DNA of 64,000 nucleotides from Bacillota bacterium (GCA_023388515.1 JAEWGD010000005.1:1-64000); one strand, 5' to 3'. Shown: positions 7,788 to 17,117, counted from the stretch's first letter. Notes: generated from the sequence alone by a model not told the origin. Program-made: numbers and translations.

Positions 7788-10118
7788 CTATTCGCTTCTT
7801 AGTGCCTCAACAGCATCTTTCTTAGACGCCATTCGTGCTGGAATATGTCCACCGAGCATTGTCAAAACTGTACTGATAACAATCAACATTATACCATGTA
7901 CAGGGTTAAGAAATGCTACGTTTTTAAGACCAGTCATACTGTCAATAAACACATTTATCGGTAATGTACTAAGTGCTGCAATGCCTACTCCCAATACGCC
8001 TGAGAACACGCCTAAAATACAAGTTTCAGCGTCAAACACACGAGTGATATCTTTCTTCCTTGCACCAAGTGCCTTCAAGATACCGATTTCCTTTGTTCTT
8101 TCCAAAACAGAGGTATATGTGATAATACAAATCATGATAAGGCTAACAACAAGTGATATTCCTGCAAAAGCGATTAAAACAATCGTAATTGCGTCCATTA
8201 TGCCACCTGTCATATCTGATATAGAACTTGCAAGGTCCACATAGATAATCTTATCAGCGTCTTCTTTGCCCTTGTTATACTCATCTAAATAAGCTGTAAC
8301 TTTATCTTTTGACTCAAAATCCTTTGGATAAACAGTAATTAAAAATGGTGTAGATTCTCCACCAAGAACAGCTAATGCCATAGATTTTTCGTCCTCTGTC
8401 ATATCAGTCATTGTGAATACATTTTTCATTGAATCCTTTTGAGCCTTTACTATTTCAGAATCCAAAGTATTCTCAAGAACCATTGTTGAAAGCTCGTCAT
8501 CATAAACAATTCCTGTTGCAAGCAAACCTATTTTTACATCCTTTTTAACTCTAACAATACCTGTGATTTTTAATTTAATATTATCCTCAGATAAAAACAT
8601 TTCATCATAATTAGTGTCTGGTATAAATGAGCCGAACTCAGTTTTTGCATAGTATTCATCATTTGGAACGGATACAAATTCAGTTCCGATTATTTCCTCG
8701 AAACCAACTGTTTCCTTGCCCTCAACATCAAAACCAAGTGCTTTTAATGTGTGCAAATCAATTCTGTTTTTTGTATCAACAAGCAAAATTAAATCTGTTG
8801 GACTTTCAGGGTAACTACCAGCAACTAAATCATAGTTTTCAGTTAAATATGACTCTTTTTTATCGCCTAGATTTTTTGGATAGGAGCTCATATCGCTAAA
8901 TTCCATAGAGATAGAATCAGGACTTTCTAGTGAAACAGGCTTAACCTTGCCGTCTATTTCACGAAGAAGATTCATTGATGTAAGGCTGATATTTCCTATT
9001 TTACTACAAATATTAGGGTCAATATTATTAAGATAATTTATAAATTCGTCATCGAACTTATTTGTATGTTTTACAAACAATTCTGTTGAATCAAAAAGGA
9101 AAACCTCATCAGAGTCGGCATATTCAGGAGTACCCATCATTTGGTTCATTGCACCTTCTTGATAGCCCTCAATACTTTCGATATTAGCAGTAGTTGTTGA
9201 TTGAAAAATTTGAATAGGAAATTCATTCATCGCATCAGCTTGGAACTTATCAATTTGCTTCTGAAAACCTGTTGAAAGGCTTAGAATTAACGCAATACCG
9301 ATAATACCGATACTTGAAGCGAATGCTGTTAGGAATGTACGTCCTTTTTTCGTTTTAATGTTATTGAACGAAAGCCCCAAAGCTGTTAAAAATGTCATGC
9401 TTGTTTTTGTTAGCTTAAACTCATCTTCTTTTGGCCTTTCAATATGAGTATGTGTGTCGGAGATGATTTTTCCATCTTCAAACTTAATAATTCTATCTGC
9501 ATATTGCTCAGCAAGCTCTGGGTTATGAGTTACCATAATAACAAGTTTATCTTTTGCGACCTCTCTTATAAGGTCTAGGATTTGCACACTGGTGGAGGAA
9601 TCCAAAGCACCTGTTGGTTCATCACAAAGCAATATTTCTGGGTCATTTGCGAGTGCTCTTGCAATAGCAACACGTTGCATTTGTCCACCGGAAAGTTGGT
9701 TTGGTTTTTTGTGTAAATGGTCTTTTAGTCCCACCTTTTTAAGAACATCTATTGCACGTTTACGCTTTTCGGATTTTGAAACACCACTAAGTGTCATTCC
9801 AAGTTCAACGTTTGCAACTATACTTAAATGTGTTATAAGATTATAGCTTTGGAATACAAACCCAACAGAGTTATTACGATAAGCGTCCCAATCCTTATCA
9901 TTAAAGTTCTTTGTACTTTTGCCTTTAATAATTAAGTCACCCGAATCATAACGGTCTAGTCCACCTATGATATTTAGGGCAGTAGTCTTTCCAGAACCAC
10001 TTGTTCCAAGAATAGCAACGAATTCCTTTTCTCGAAATGCAACGCTTATGTCATCTAATGCTTTTGTTTCGACATCGCCTACATTGTAAATCTTTTTAAT
10101 ATTTTTTAATTCAAACAT
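7788..10118 (-). CDS. ABC transporter, ATPase and FtsX-type permease in one chain
   Basis: A 776-residue MacB-like exporter half. The first 225 residues are the ATPase: Walker A GTSGSGKT near 40, signature LSGGQMQRVAIARAL near 145, Walker B LLCDEPTGALD and the H-loop VTHNPE. One membrane helix follows (about 255-275, SSIGIIGIALILSLSTGF), then a large extracytoplasmic domain to about 630, then three helices of the FtsX permease (ITIVLIAFAGISLVVSLIMI onward). Many clostridia use such proteins against peptide antibiotics or envelope stress. It starts right after the tetR stop, so expression is probably controlled by that regulator. The substrate is unknown. Confidence 0.9.
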   Translation of the reverse strand: MFELKNIKKIYNVGDVETKALDDISVAFREKEFVAILGTSGSGKTTALNIIGGLDRYDSGDLIIKGKSTKNFNDKDWDAYRNNSVGFVFQSYNLITHLSIVANVELGMTLSGVSKSEKRKRAIDVLKKVGLKDHLHKKPNQLSGGQMQRVAIARALANDPEILLCDEPTGALDSSTSVQILDLIREVAKDKLVIMVTHNPELAEQYADRIIKFEDGKIISDTHTHIERPKEDEFKLTKTSMTFLTALGLSFNNIKTKKGRTFLTAFASSIGIIGIALILSLSTGFQKQIDKFQADAMNEFPIQIFQSTTTANIESIEGYQEGAMNQMMGTPEYADSDEVFLFDSTELFVKHTNKFDDEFINYLNNIDPNICSKIGNISLTSMNLLREIDGKVKPVSLESPDSISMEFSDMSSYPKNLGDKKESYLTENYDLVAGSYPESPTDLILLVDTKNRIDLHTLKALGFDVEGKETVGFEEIIGTEFVSVPNDEYYAKTEFGSFIPDTNYDEMFLSEDNIKLKITGIVRVKKDVKIGLLATGIVYDDELSTMVLENTLDSEIVKAQKDSMKNVFTMTDMTEDEKSMALAVLGGESTPFLITVYPKDFESKDKVTAYLDEYNKGKEDADKIIYVDLASSISDMTGGIMDAITIVLIAFAGISLVVSLIMICIITYTSVLERTKEIGILKALGARKKDITRVFDAETCILGVFSGVLGVGIAALSTLPINVFIDSMTGLKNVAFLNPVHGIMLIVISTVLTMLGGHIPARMASKKDAVEALRSE

Positions 10119-10736
10119 CTAGTAACTCCTTTTTTGGAAACCTCTCTTTAAAATTTCCAATTTATTTAGATATTTTGCCTTTATGATTTCGTGCTTAGAT
10201 GTATCCAAAAACAGTTCAACTATTGTATCCCTTGAGAGTGATACCAAAATTTCAAACATATCAAGAAAATCTGACTTGCTCTCTAGTCCAAGCAACTCAA
10301 CATTTACTTTATCTTCAATCGACTTGTAAAGTTCAATTGTTGCCACACATGGAGAACCTTTTGGAAAAAGTCCCGCAATAATCTTCATATCCGAAAACAG
10401 ATTTTTACAGAAACCATTCACATTTTCTTCACTTGCATAATGCACAGTAAAATCCAATAGATCACCGAACATTTTAAAAATATCCCCGTTATTATCATTA
10501 AGGCTATTTTTAATCATATCAAACATTTGTTCGTGATAATCAGATAAAATATAATTTAGCATATCGAATTTATCTTCAAAGTATTGATAAAAACTTCCCC
10601 TTGATATACCAGCGTCATGGATAATCCTATTAATTGAAACCTCATCAAAAGGGACACGAGCAAATTCATCTTTTATTGCAGTGACGATTTTTTCATGCTT
10701 TTGAGGAGGCAAATTGAAAAAAGTAGGTGTAGGCAT
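10119..10736 (-). CDS. TetR/AcrR family regulator
   Basis: A 205-residue protein with an N-terminal TetR helix-turn-helix (about 10-55): IVTAIKDEFARVPFDEVSIN, then IIHDAGISRGSFYQYFEDKFDML. The C-terminal ligand domain is unassigned. The stop codon abuts the start of the ABC exporter gene, so it probably represses its own operon. An AAAGGGGG site precedes the start; an ATG four bases earlier is out of frame. Confidence 0.92.
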   Translation of the reverse strand: MPTPTFFNLPPQKHEKIVTAIKDEFARVPFDEVSINRIIHDAGISRGSFYQYFEDKFDMLNYILSDYHEQMFDMIKNSLNDNNGDIFKMFGDLLDFTVHYASEENVNGFCKNLFSDMKIIAGLFPKGSPCVATIELYKSIEDKVNVELLGLESKSDFLDMFEILVSLSRDTIVELFLDTSKHEIIKAKYLNKLEILKRGFQKRSY

Positions 10737-10779
10737 ACATTGTTACCCCCTTTAAAATGTATATTACAACTCCACTTAC

Positions 10780-10809
10780 ATTATAAATGACACCCTGTCA
10801 CTTTGTCAA
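10780..10809 (-). promoter_or_regulatory. tetR promoter with operator in the spacer
   Basis: On the minus strand TTGACA (10809-10804) and TATAAT (10785-10780) are 18 bases apart. A perfect palindrome, TGACA-CCC-TGTCA (10788-10800), fills the spacer. A repressor bound there would block RNA polymerase, fitting TetR autoregulation. Confidence 0.75.
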
Positions 10810-11220
10810 TTGTATATATGCAAAAATTTTTCAATATTTCCCTTTAAATTATAGTGAACATTACTCTAAAACAAATATTCACACAAAATAGTAGCACTCA
10901 CAGGCTGAAAATCAACCCATGAGTGCTTGTTTTAAAACACTAGAGCAACAAAACTATTAGAAAAGTGGTGCTTAATTCCCTTGAACATCTAGAAATTCAG
11001 CAACTGCACCAGTCATAGCAAAACTACCATCTACTTAAAAAATAATAAGGCATTATACCATTAATTAGGCTGTGGTTGGCGATGAATTGCAAATTAACAG
11101 GTGATTTTTTAAAATATTTATAATTTTTTTATTTATGTGTACATTAGCGTACACATTTTCTTTTTTTTAAGCTATTAGTGAACGGTGCATACCGTAGCTT
11201 ATATAAAAAGGAGGATTACT
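10810..11220. other. Intergenic stretch before the phage cassette
   Basis: No gene is supported. It holds an AGCACTCA/TGAGTGCT hairpin followed by TGTTTT (10892-10934), a possible terminator, and a TGTGTAC/GTACACA inverted repeat followed by a T run (11134-11168). The SD of the small terminase gene (AAGGAGG) is at 11208-11214. No attachment site or integrase was found. Confidence 0.5.
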
Positions 11221-11715
11221 TTGGATACTAACAAAATCAACCGAAAGCTTTTCTGTTACCTGTATCTTAAACTGGGAAACGTTTATGAGGCTGCTATCAA
11301 AGCTGGATTTCCACCAAAAACAGCTTTTTATGAGGGAATTAAAACCCTTGAAATGACTAGCAGTCAAAAGGTAATTAAACAGCTTTCAAACACAATCGCA
11401 CCAATGAGGACAACGCTTATTCATTCTGGACTGGAACGTCTTGCATTCGGAAACTCGAATGATGCAGCATATCTCGTGTTCTCGGAGGAGTTGCCATCAC
11501 CCTCGCAAATATCTGAGCTTGATTTATTCAATGTTTCAGAAATTAAACGTGTTAAAGGTGGTGGAGTTGAAGTCAAGCTTTTTGATAGGCAAAAGGCACT
11601 TGAAAAAATGTTCGACTATGCAAACAGCTCCGATTCTGCAAACTCTGCTGTAAGTTTTATCAATGCGTTAAAGAGTTCAGATAATCTTGAGGGAGAGGAT
11701 AATAATGACACTTAA
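11221..11715 (+). CDS. Phage terminase small subunit-like protein
   Basis: A 164-residue protein. An N-terminal helix-turn-helix-like part (LKLGNVYEAAIKAGFPPKTA) resembles the DNA-recognition domain of small terminases. A middle section (about 70-125) with VFSEELPSPSQISELDLFNV and EVKLFDRQKALEKMFDYA matches the usual terminase small-subunit C-terminal pattern. TTG at 11221 is chosen because AAGGAGG lies 6 bases upstream; a start at 11185 lacks one. It overlaps the large-subunit gene by 11 bases, the normal order for phage DNA packaging. Confidence 0.8.
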   Translation: MDTNKINRKLFCYLYLKLGNVYEAAIKAGFPPKTAFYEGIKTLEMTSSQKVIKQLSNTIAPMRTTLIHSGLERLAFGNSNDAAYLVFSEELPSPSQISELDLFNVSEIKRVKGGGVEVKLFDRQKALEKMFDYANSSDSANSAVSFINALKSSDNLEGEDNNDT

Positions 11716-12961
11716 AAAATTCTCTCAAAAGCAACAGCTTGCAATAAGATGGTGGAGTACCAAAAAATATTGTTGTTATGATGCGATTATTTGTGATGGT
11801 GCTGTAAGAAGTGGAAAAACCATGTCAATGTCAATTGGCTTTATTTCTTGGGCAATGACAAACTTCCAAAACGGTACATTCGCTATTTGTGGCAAGACAA
11901 TAACCTCATTGAAACGCAATGTTATGACACCACTTATACAGCTTATGGGACAGCTCGGATTTACCTGTATCGAAAAGGTCAGCAAGAACTATATCGACAT
12001 TACGCTTTGTAATATCACTAATAGATTTTATCTTTTCGGTGGTAAAGATGAGGCATCAGCCTCGCTAATTCAAGGTATAACGCTTTGTGGTGTTTTTCTT
12101 GATGAAGTAGCGTTAATGCCACGTTCCTTTGTTGAACAGGCTCTCGCACGTTGTTCAGTGACTGGCTCAAAGCTGTGGTTTAACTGCAACCCTGACAACC
12201 CGTACCACTGGTTTTATAAGGAATGGATTAAAAAAGCTACCGAAAAAAAGGCTCTATATCTGCATTTCACAATGAAAGACAACCCCTCACTTTCAAAGTC
12301 AATCAGAGAACGTTATGAGCGATTATATTCGGGTGTTTTTTATGACAGATTCATTCTTGGGAAGTGGACAGCCTCAAGTGGAATTGTTTACCCAATGTTC
12401 AGCAAGGAAAAGCACACCTTTGTAACTCCTCCAAAATGTAAGCGATTTATCATCTCATGCGATTATGGAACAGTTAATCCCTCCTCATTTGGACTATGGG
12501 GGGAATGTGATGGAAAATGGTACCGTTTAAAAGAATATTACTACTCATCAAAAAAGGAAGGACAATCTCGCACTGATGAGGAACATTATTCAGCCCTTGA
12601 ACAGCTTGCCGATGGTGTAAAGATAGAATGTGTTGTTACCGACCCCTCAGCAGCAAGTTTTATTGAATGTATTAGACGGCATGGCAAGTTCAAGGTTATC
12701 CCTGCAAAGAATGACGTTTTAAGTGGAATTAGGCGTGTTAGTGATGCGTTGAAACAGGACAAGCTTTTGTTTTCGGAAAGCTGTGAGGATTGTTTAAGGG
12801 AATTTACACTTTATTGTTGGAGTGAGAAATCTGGAACCGATATTCCTGTTAAGGAAAACGACCACGCTATGGACGATGTCAGATACTTTGTTAGTACAAT
12901 TCTTGCGAATGAGCTTAATGCAAATGATAGCTTTTTTGTATTGAGCTTGAACAGGAATTAA
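11705..12961 (+). CDS. terL: Phage terminase large subunit
   Basis: The 418-residue DNA-packaging motor. The N-terminal ATPase shows Walker A GAVRSGKTMS, Walker B GVFLDEVALMP, and the coupling region WFNCNPDNPYHWFYKEWI. The C-terminal RuvC-like nuclease carries acidic residues in ISCDYGTVNP, VVTDPSAASF and ENDHAMDDVRY. Length and motifs are intact (PBSX-like group). ATG at 11705 follows GGGAGAGG. It should cut concatemeric or chromosomal DNA and fill capsids with the portal encoded next. Confidence 0.93.
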   Translation: MTLKKFSQKQQLAIRWWSTKKYCCYDAIICDGAVRSGKTMSMSIGFISWAMTNFQNGTFAICGKTITSLKRNVMTPLIQLMGQLGFTCIEKVSKNYIDITLCNITNRFYLFGGKDEASASLIQGITLCGVFLDEVALMPRSFVEQALARCSVTGSKLWFNCNPDNPYHWFYKEWIKKATEKKALYLHFTMKDNPSLSKSIRERYERLYSGVFYDRFILGKWTASSGIVYPMFSKEKHTFVTPPKCKRFIISCDYGTVNPSSFGLWGECDGKWYRLKEYYYSSKKEGQSRTDEEHYSALEQLADGVKIECVVTDPSAASFIECIRRHGKFKVIPAKNDVLSGIRRVSDALKQDKLLFSESCEDCLREFTLYCWSEKSGTDIPVKENDHAMDDVRYFVSTILANELNANDSFFVLSLNRN

Positions 12962-13029
12962 AAAGCAAAGTTGACAACAACGCAAGTGGTCGTGAAGTAC
13001 ATGAAATTTGACAGTTTACTAAATCCGAA

Positions 13030-13083
13030 AATGTGGTCCAACGTGCTACGTTGGTCGGGGTCAAGGGGTGGAAACCCCTTGGT
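13030..13083 (+). repeat. Two-hairpin repeat, copy A
   Basis: Stem one CCAACG/CGTTGG, stem two CAAGGGG/CCCCTTG, joined by TCGGGGT. It lies between the terminase and portal genes. The copy at 20389 has CCAGCG/CGCTGG, a paired substitution that keeps stem one. Confidence 0.8.
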
Positions 13084-13122
13084 CAGTAACGCAAGAGTGC
13101 AATGCTGAAGGAGGTGAAAGAA

Positions 13123-14274
13123 ATGGGTTTATTTAGAAACAAGCAACCACAAAAGAGAAGTACGACAGTTATGTTACAATCGGCTAGGCAAAATGAAAAC
13201 ATTTGCAATGGGATAAAACCGTATGAAAACAACCTTTATGACAGCTTACGTTCTGCTGTGCCTGTTATTGATGCGGCGTTATGTAAAATAGTTAGGTTAA
13301 CAGGTGGGTATAGGCTAATTAGTTCTGATGAGAGTATGCAAGATATGCTTAATTACTTTGTTGATGAAGTTAATGTTGGCTTAACTGGGAAGTCATTACA
13401 TTACTTTACTGATAGCTTTCTTGACAGCCTTTTGACTTATGGAAATGCGATAGGTGAAATTCTACTTGATAGCGATACTAGACGCATTGTAGGGCTTTTT
13501 AATGGCAATGTGAATGATATTGAAATTCAAAACGGCTCGTCACCTGAGGAAAAAATATTCAGTATTAGGGAGGAAAATGGCGATAAAACCATACTTCAAA
13601 ATCCAGAACTACTGGTGTTCTCATCAATTAATACTCAATCGGGGCAAACCTATGGAACGTCAGTTTTAAAGGGTTTACCGTCGCTAAGTTCAGTTCTTAT
13701 GCGAATTTATGAATGTATCGGGCAGAACTACGACAGAGCTGGAAATGTTAGATATGCTGTAACTTATAATCCTGGTGATGACCCATCTGAAAAGGCTTTC
13801 GCAAAAGATAGAGCAATGCAGATTGCTAAGGAATGGTCGGACGGTATGAACGCTAGCAGAAATGGAGAAATTCGTGACTTTGTTGCTGTTGGTGATGTCG
13901 GTATTAAGGTTATTGGCTCAGAAAATCAGCTTTTCGATACCAATATTCCAGTTCGTCAGCTACTTGAACAAATCGTTTCAAAGCTTTCTATACCACCGTT
14001 TCTACTAGGACTTAACTGGTCGTCAACAGAACGTATGTCAGCACAGCAAGCAGATATTCTTACTTCAGAGCTTGAATATTATCGCAGACGAATTACCCCT
14101 GTAATTAAAAAAATTGGTACAGCTTTCCTTAGAACTTGTGGAAGTAATGCTGAGATTACAGTTGAATGGGATAATATCAACTTGCAAGATGAGGTTGCTC
14201 TTGCAGATGCACGACTGAAAAATGCTAAGGCGTTGGAAATTGAACTAAAACTAAAACAAAATTATAATTTATAG
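13123..14274 (+). CDS. Phage portal protein
   Basis: A 383-residue protein located directly after terL. Portal-type pattern: LRSAVPVIDAALCKIVRLTG near the N-terminus, SFLDSLLTYGNAIGEILLD, a central VFSSINTQSGQTYGTSVLKG and the C-terminal LSIPPFLLGLNWSSTERMSA segment typical of phage portals, followed by a long helix (SELEYYRRRITPVIKKIG). It would form the dodecameric ring through which DNA enters. Start chosen after GAAGGAGGTG. The gene is intact. Confidence 0.88.
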   Translation: MGLFRNKQPQKRSTTVMLQSARQNENICNGIKPYENNLYDSLRSAVPVIDAALCKIVRLTGGYRLISSDESMQDMLNYFVDEVNVGLTGKSLHYFTDSFLDSLLTYGNAIGEILLDSDTRRIVGLFNGNVNDIEIQNGSSPEEKIFSIREENGDKTILQNPELLVFSSINTQSGQTYGTSVLKGLPSLSSVLMRIYECIGQNYDRAGNVRYAVTYNPGDDPSEKAFAKDRAMQIAKEWSDGMNASRNGEIRDFVAVGDVGIKVIGSENQLFDTNIPVRQLLEQIVSKLSIPPFLLGLNWSSTERMSAQQADILTSELEYYRRRITPVIKKIGTAFLRTCGSNAEITVEWDNINLQDEVALADARLKNAKALEIELKLKQNYNL

Positions 14275-14285
14275 GAGGATTTATT

Positions 14286-15248
14286 ATGTTTAATACAATT
14301 AAGTTGGAAAAAGGTCTATACAATCTCACAGGAAAAAGCTTTTTACAGGCTCTTGAGGACGCTGACCCGTCAGAAAATTATAAGGATACATCTCTTGCAA
14401 AGCTAGATGCTTTTGAGCGTCAGTTAAAGCGTTTTGATATTAAAGTTAGTGGCTCTAATGCTGACTTTGTTGAGAAGTTTTTTACTACAACTGAATCAGC
14501 AGTGCTTTTCCCAGAGTTCGTTAAGCGTACTATTAAACAGGGAATTGATGAGTCCATTTTATCAAATATTGTCGCTGTAAGCACTAAAACAGACGGAAAT
14601 TCAGTGCAAGGTATTTCAATCAGCGAAAGTACTCCGTATGAAACAGCTACAACACAAGGCATTGAGTTGCCTGAAACTACAATCAGCGAGGGTAGCACTT
14701 TATCAGCACTTAATAAAATAGGTAGAATTATTTCTGCGTCATATGAGGTTGTAAGACTCCAAAGGATTGATGTTTTTGCTGTTGCTTTAAAGGCAATCGG
14801 TATGAAACTTGGTAATGCTATCACTAAATATGCCATTACTGCTCTTGTTTCAGGGGCAACAACAACCGAAACAGACGGCGATGTTATCGCTTATTCAGAC
14901 TTGGTTAACCTTTACAGCAAGTTTACAGACTTCGATATGACAACTTTAATCGCATCTCCAACAGTCGTTTCACAGATTTTGAAGATGGAAGAAATGAAAG
15001 AGTCTACATCTAAGAATTGGAAGGAAATTATTCTTCCATTCGGTGCAAGTCTTCTTAAATCCTCACAGATTAACGATACCACTGTTGTTGGGCTTGATAA
15101 AAATTATGCTCTTGAGCTTGCTACAAATACTGATTTGATTATCGAAACAGATAAGCTAATCGACCGTCAGCTTGATAGGATTTCTGTAAGCGTTAAGATA
15201 GGCTTTAAAAAGATTATTCCAGACGCTGTTAAGTGCTTGATAATCTAG
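14286..15248 (+). CDS. Phage major capsid protein, HK97-fold type
   Basis: A 320-residue protein with the features of HK97-fold capsid proteins: a variable N-terminal part (about 1-90), then VLFPEFVKRTIKQG, the IPxTKTDG-like TKTDGNSVQGISISEST, the E-loop and a spine region, ISASYEVVRLQRIDVFAVAL, and the A-domain LIASPTVVSQILKMEEM. It follows the portal by 11 bases with a TAGGAGG site. No separate scaffold gene precedes it; cleavage of the N-terminal part is possible but not shown. Confidence 0.8.
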   Translation: MFNTIKLEKGLYNLTGKSFLQALEDADPSENYKDTSLAKLDAFERQLKRFDIKVSGSNADFVEKFFTTTESAVLFPEFVKRTIKQGIDESILSNIVAVSTKTDGNSVQGISISESTPYETATTQGIELPETTISEGSTLSALNKIGRIISASYEVVRLQRIDVFAVALKAIGMKLGNAITKYAITALVSGATTTETDGDVIAYSDLVNLYSKFTDFDMTTLIASPTVVSQILKMEEMKESTSKNWKEIILPFGASLLKSSQINDTTVVGLDKNYALELATNTDLIIETDKLIDRQLDRISVSVKIGFKKIIPDAVKCLII

Positions 15249-15250
15249 CC

Positions 15251-15273
15251 ACCAGCGTAGCACGCTGGACCGC
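15251..15273 (-). repeat. Two-hairpin repeat, copy C (partial, inverted)
   Basis: On the minus strand GCGGT followed by the CCAGCG/CGCTGG hairpin of the family, without the second hairpin. It starts just after the capsid stop codon. Confidence 0.7.
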
Positions 15274-15302
15274 AGTTCGGGCATAGTTGACTTGTTGAAC
15301 TT

Positions 15303-15362
15303 TACCTAACGCACGAACGGTAGCTTGATGTTTAATAGTTAAGCCATACCTAACGCACGAAC
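15303..15362. repeat. 16-bp direct repeat pair
   Basis: TACCTAACGCACGAAC occurs at 15303-15318 and again at 15347-15362 in the intergenic stretch between the capsid and protease-like genes. Confidence 0.85.
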
Positions 15363-15405
15363 ACAAATTTGAGGTTTTAGCGTGCTATATTTCTAAAACG
15401 ATAGA

Positions 15406-15448
15406 GCAGTTAGGCGTACCCATAAATAATTAAGGTATGCCTAACTGC
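15406..15448 (+). other. Long stable hairpin before the protease-like gene
   Basis: GCAGTTAGGCGTACC and GGTATGCCTAACTGC pair over 15 positions with one G-U, around a 13-base AT-rich loop. There is no following T run, so it is more likely an mRNA processing or stability structure than a terminator. Confidence 0.75.
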
Positions 15449-15477
15449 AACTTTATAATAATAGAGGAGGATATTTT

Positions 15478-16326
15478 ATGTCAGAATTATTAGGTAAACT
15501 TAATGAATTTACAAGACGTGAGCATACAGAAGATGAGGTTTATATTTTCGATTTAGTCCTATGTGATAACGATATAGACCGTGATGGGGAATGTTTTTCA
15601 TCATCGGCTTTGGAAACTCTCCAAAAGCTTTTTATCGGCAAAACAGGAATTTTCGACCATGATACAAAAGGTGCAAACCAAACTGCAAGGATTTTTTCAA
15701 CAGAGCTTGTTGCTGATAATAGCAAAAAAACTAAGTACGGTGCAGTTTATACCTATCTGAAAGCTTGTGCATACATGGTAAAAACAGTATCAAATGCTGA
15801 TTTAATCAAGGAGATTGACGGAGGAATAAAAAAGGAAGTAAGCATTTCCTGTTCCTGTTCAAGTCAAAATTGTTCTATTTGTGGTGCTAATAAAAAGAAA
15901 AAGTCCTGTGGGCATATCAAGGGTAAAAGCTATGGTGGGAAGCCTTGCTACGTCATTCTTGACGATGTAACAGACGCTTATGAATGGAGTTTTGTTGCCG
16001 TTCCTGCACAGATTAATGCAGGAGTTACAAAGCATTATGGCGATTTCGGTGACGATAATGCAAGCATAAAGGCAATGCAAAATCAGCTTGATGAAAGGGA
16101 TAAAATCATTGGTGTTATTGCTGATGATTTAAAAGCTGATATCACAAAACTTAGTTTTTTGACGAAATCCAACAGTCTTTCAACAATTTTGTCAACAGTT
16201 GTTGAAAAAATGGATATTGAGGAAATGATTAAGCTAAAGAAAAGCCTTGAAATGGAGTATAAAGGAAAAACACAAAGACAGTTAGTCAAGGCATATGATG
16301 ACAATAACTCAAGTTTTAAACTTTAG
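15478..16326 (+). CDS. Phage prohead protease-like protein
   Basis: A 282-residue protein. The first 190 residues resemble prohead proteases: FDLVLCDNDIDRDGECFSSS, GKTGIFDHDT (candidate catalytic His), KEVSISCSCSS (candidate nucleophile Ser) and AYEWSFVAVPAQ. Inserted after the SISCS motif is a Cys-rich loop (CSSQNCSICG...CGH, about 125-145) that could bind metal. The remainder is helical and charged, like a fused scaffold. Placement after the capsid gene is unusual, since proteases normally sit between portal and capsid. Assignment is from pattern only. Confidence 0.65.
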   Translation: MSELLGKLNEFTRREHTEDEVYIFDLVLCDNDIDRDGECFSSSALETLQKLFIGKTGIFDHDTKGANQTARIFSTELVADNSKKTKYGAVYTYLKACAYMVKTVSNADLIKEIDGGIKKEVSISCSCSSQNCSICGANKKKKSCGHIKGKSYGGKPCYVILDDVTDAYEWSFVAVPAQINAGVTKHYGDFGDDNASIKAMQNQLDERDKIIGVIADDLKADITKLSFLTKSNSLSTILSTVVEKMDIEEMIKLKKSLEMEYKGKTQRQLVKAYDDNNSSFKL

Positions 16327-16337
16327 GGGGGAAGAAT

Positions 16338-16688
16338 ATGAATCTAAATAGTATCATTTCACTGTTTACGCTTTTTTCGGGTGAAACAAACGCAAAAGCG
16401 TATATTCCACTAATTAATTCTGCTATTACAGAAGTGAAAAGCAGGCTTAAAGCTGATGTAAATCTGGAGGACGAACGCTTGTCATTTCTATGTGCAGCAA
16501 TTGCAAATTTAAGATACACACAAATTCTTGCAGCAAGGGATAAATTGCGTTATACCTTCGCAGGAACGGTTGCACAGATGAGCAACGGCACACAACAGCT
16601 TGATTTCGCCAATTCGCTTGTGCGTGAATATTGGGCGAGTGTAACGGAGCTTACTAACGACACCGACTTTACATTTATTAATGTTTAG
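16338..16688 (+). CDS. Head-tail connector-like phage protein
   Basis: A 116-residue, mostly helical protein, the size and position of gp6-type adaptor proteins that dock under the portal. It contains INSAITEVKSRLKAD and LSFLCAAIANLRYTQILAAR helices. SD GGGGGG precedes the ATG. It is 11 bases after the protease-like gene. The role is inferred mainly from gene order. Confidence 0.6.
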   Translation: MNLNSIISLFTLFSGETNAKAYIPLINSAITEVKSRLKADVNLEDERLSFLCAAIANLRYTQILAARDKLRYTFAGTVAQMSNGTQQLDFANSLVREYWASVTELTNDTDFTFINV

Positions 16689-16699
16689 GAGGGATTGCA

Positions 16700-17104
16700 T
16701 TGAACTCTGTTTATGATTTACTAGAGCAATTACAGGAAATCCTCAAGGGTGCTGATGGGCAAAATGTCTTTACCGAGTATCAGCAAACGCTTATTGAGGA
16801 GCAAAACCAAGACCTTTATGTCACAATTGGGATAAAGGAAATTACTTCAGATTCGCCATATCGAATATCTTCATCAAGGGTATATTCTTCAAAGGTTGTG
16901 TTCAGCGTTAATATAGTATCCGACACGAGAAAGAGTTATCAGGATATATACGCATATTTTGACACTGTTATTTTGGATAGGCTCTTGAATTTAGTTTATG
17001 CAGATAAAATTTACACAAAGCCACTTGAATTTAATCCAAAACTAAATAAGTTACAGCTTTATTCGGAGTTTACTATTAATTCAAGCATGATTTTTGGGAG
17101 CTGA
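16700..17104 (+). CDS. Phage head-closure or tail-terminator-like protein
   Basis: A 134-residue protein starting with TTG six bases after AGGAGGG. An amphipathic N-terminal helix (NSVYDLLEQLQEILKG) is followed by alternating strands (DLYVTIGIKEI, KVVFSVNIVSDTRKSYQDIY). Size, fold pattern and place in the cassette fit a tail-terminator protein, but no signature is decisive. Confidence 0.5.
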   Translation: MNSVYDLLEQLQEILKGADGQNVFTEYQQTLIEEQNQDLYVTIGIKEITSDSPYRISSSRVYSSKVVFSVNIVSDTRKSYQDIYAYFDTVILDRLLNLVYADKIYTKPLEFNPKLNKLQLYSEFTINSSMIFGS

Positions 17105-17117
17105 AAGGAGGGTTAAT

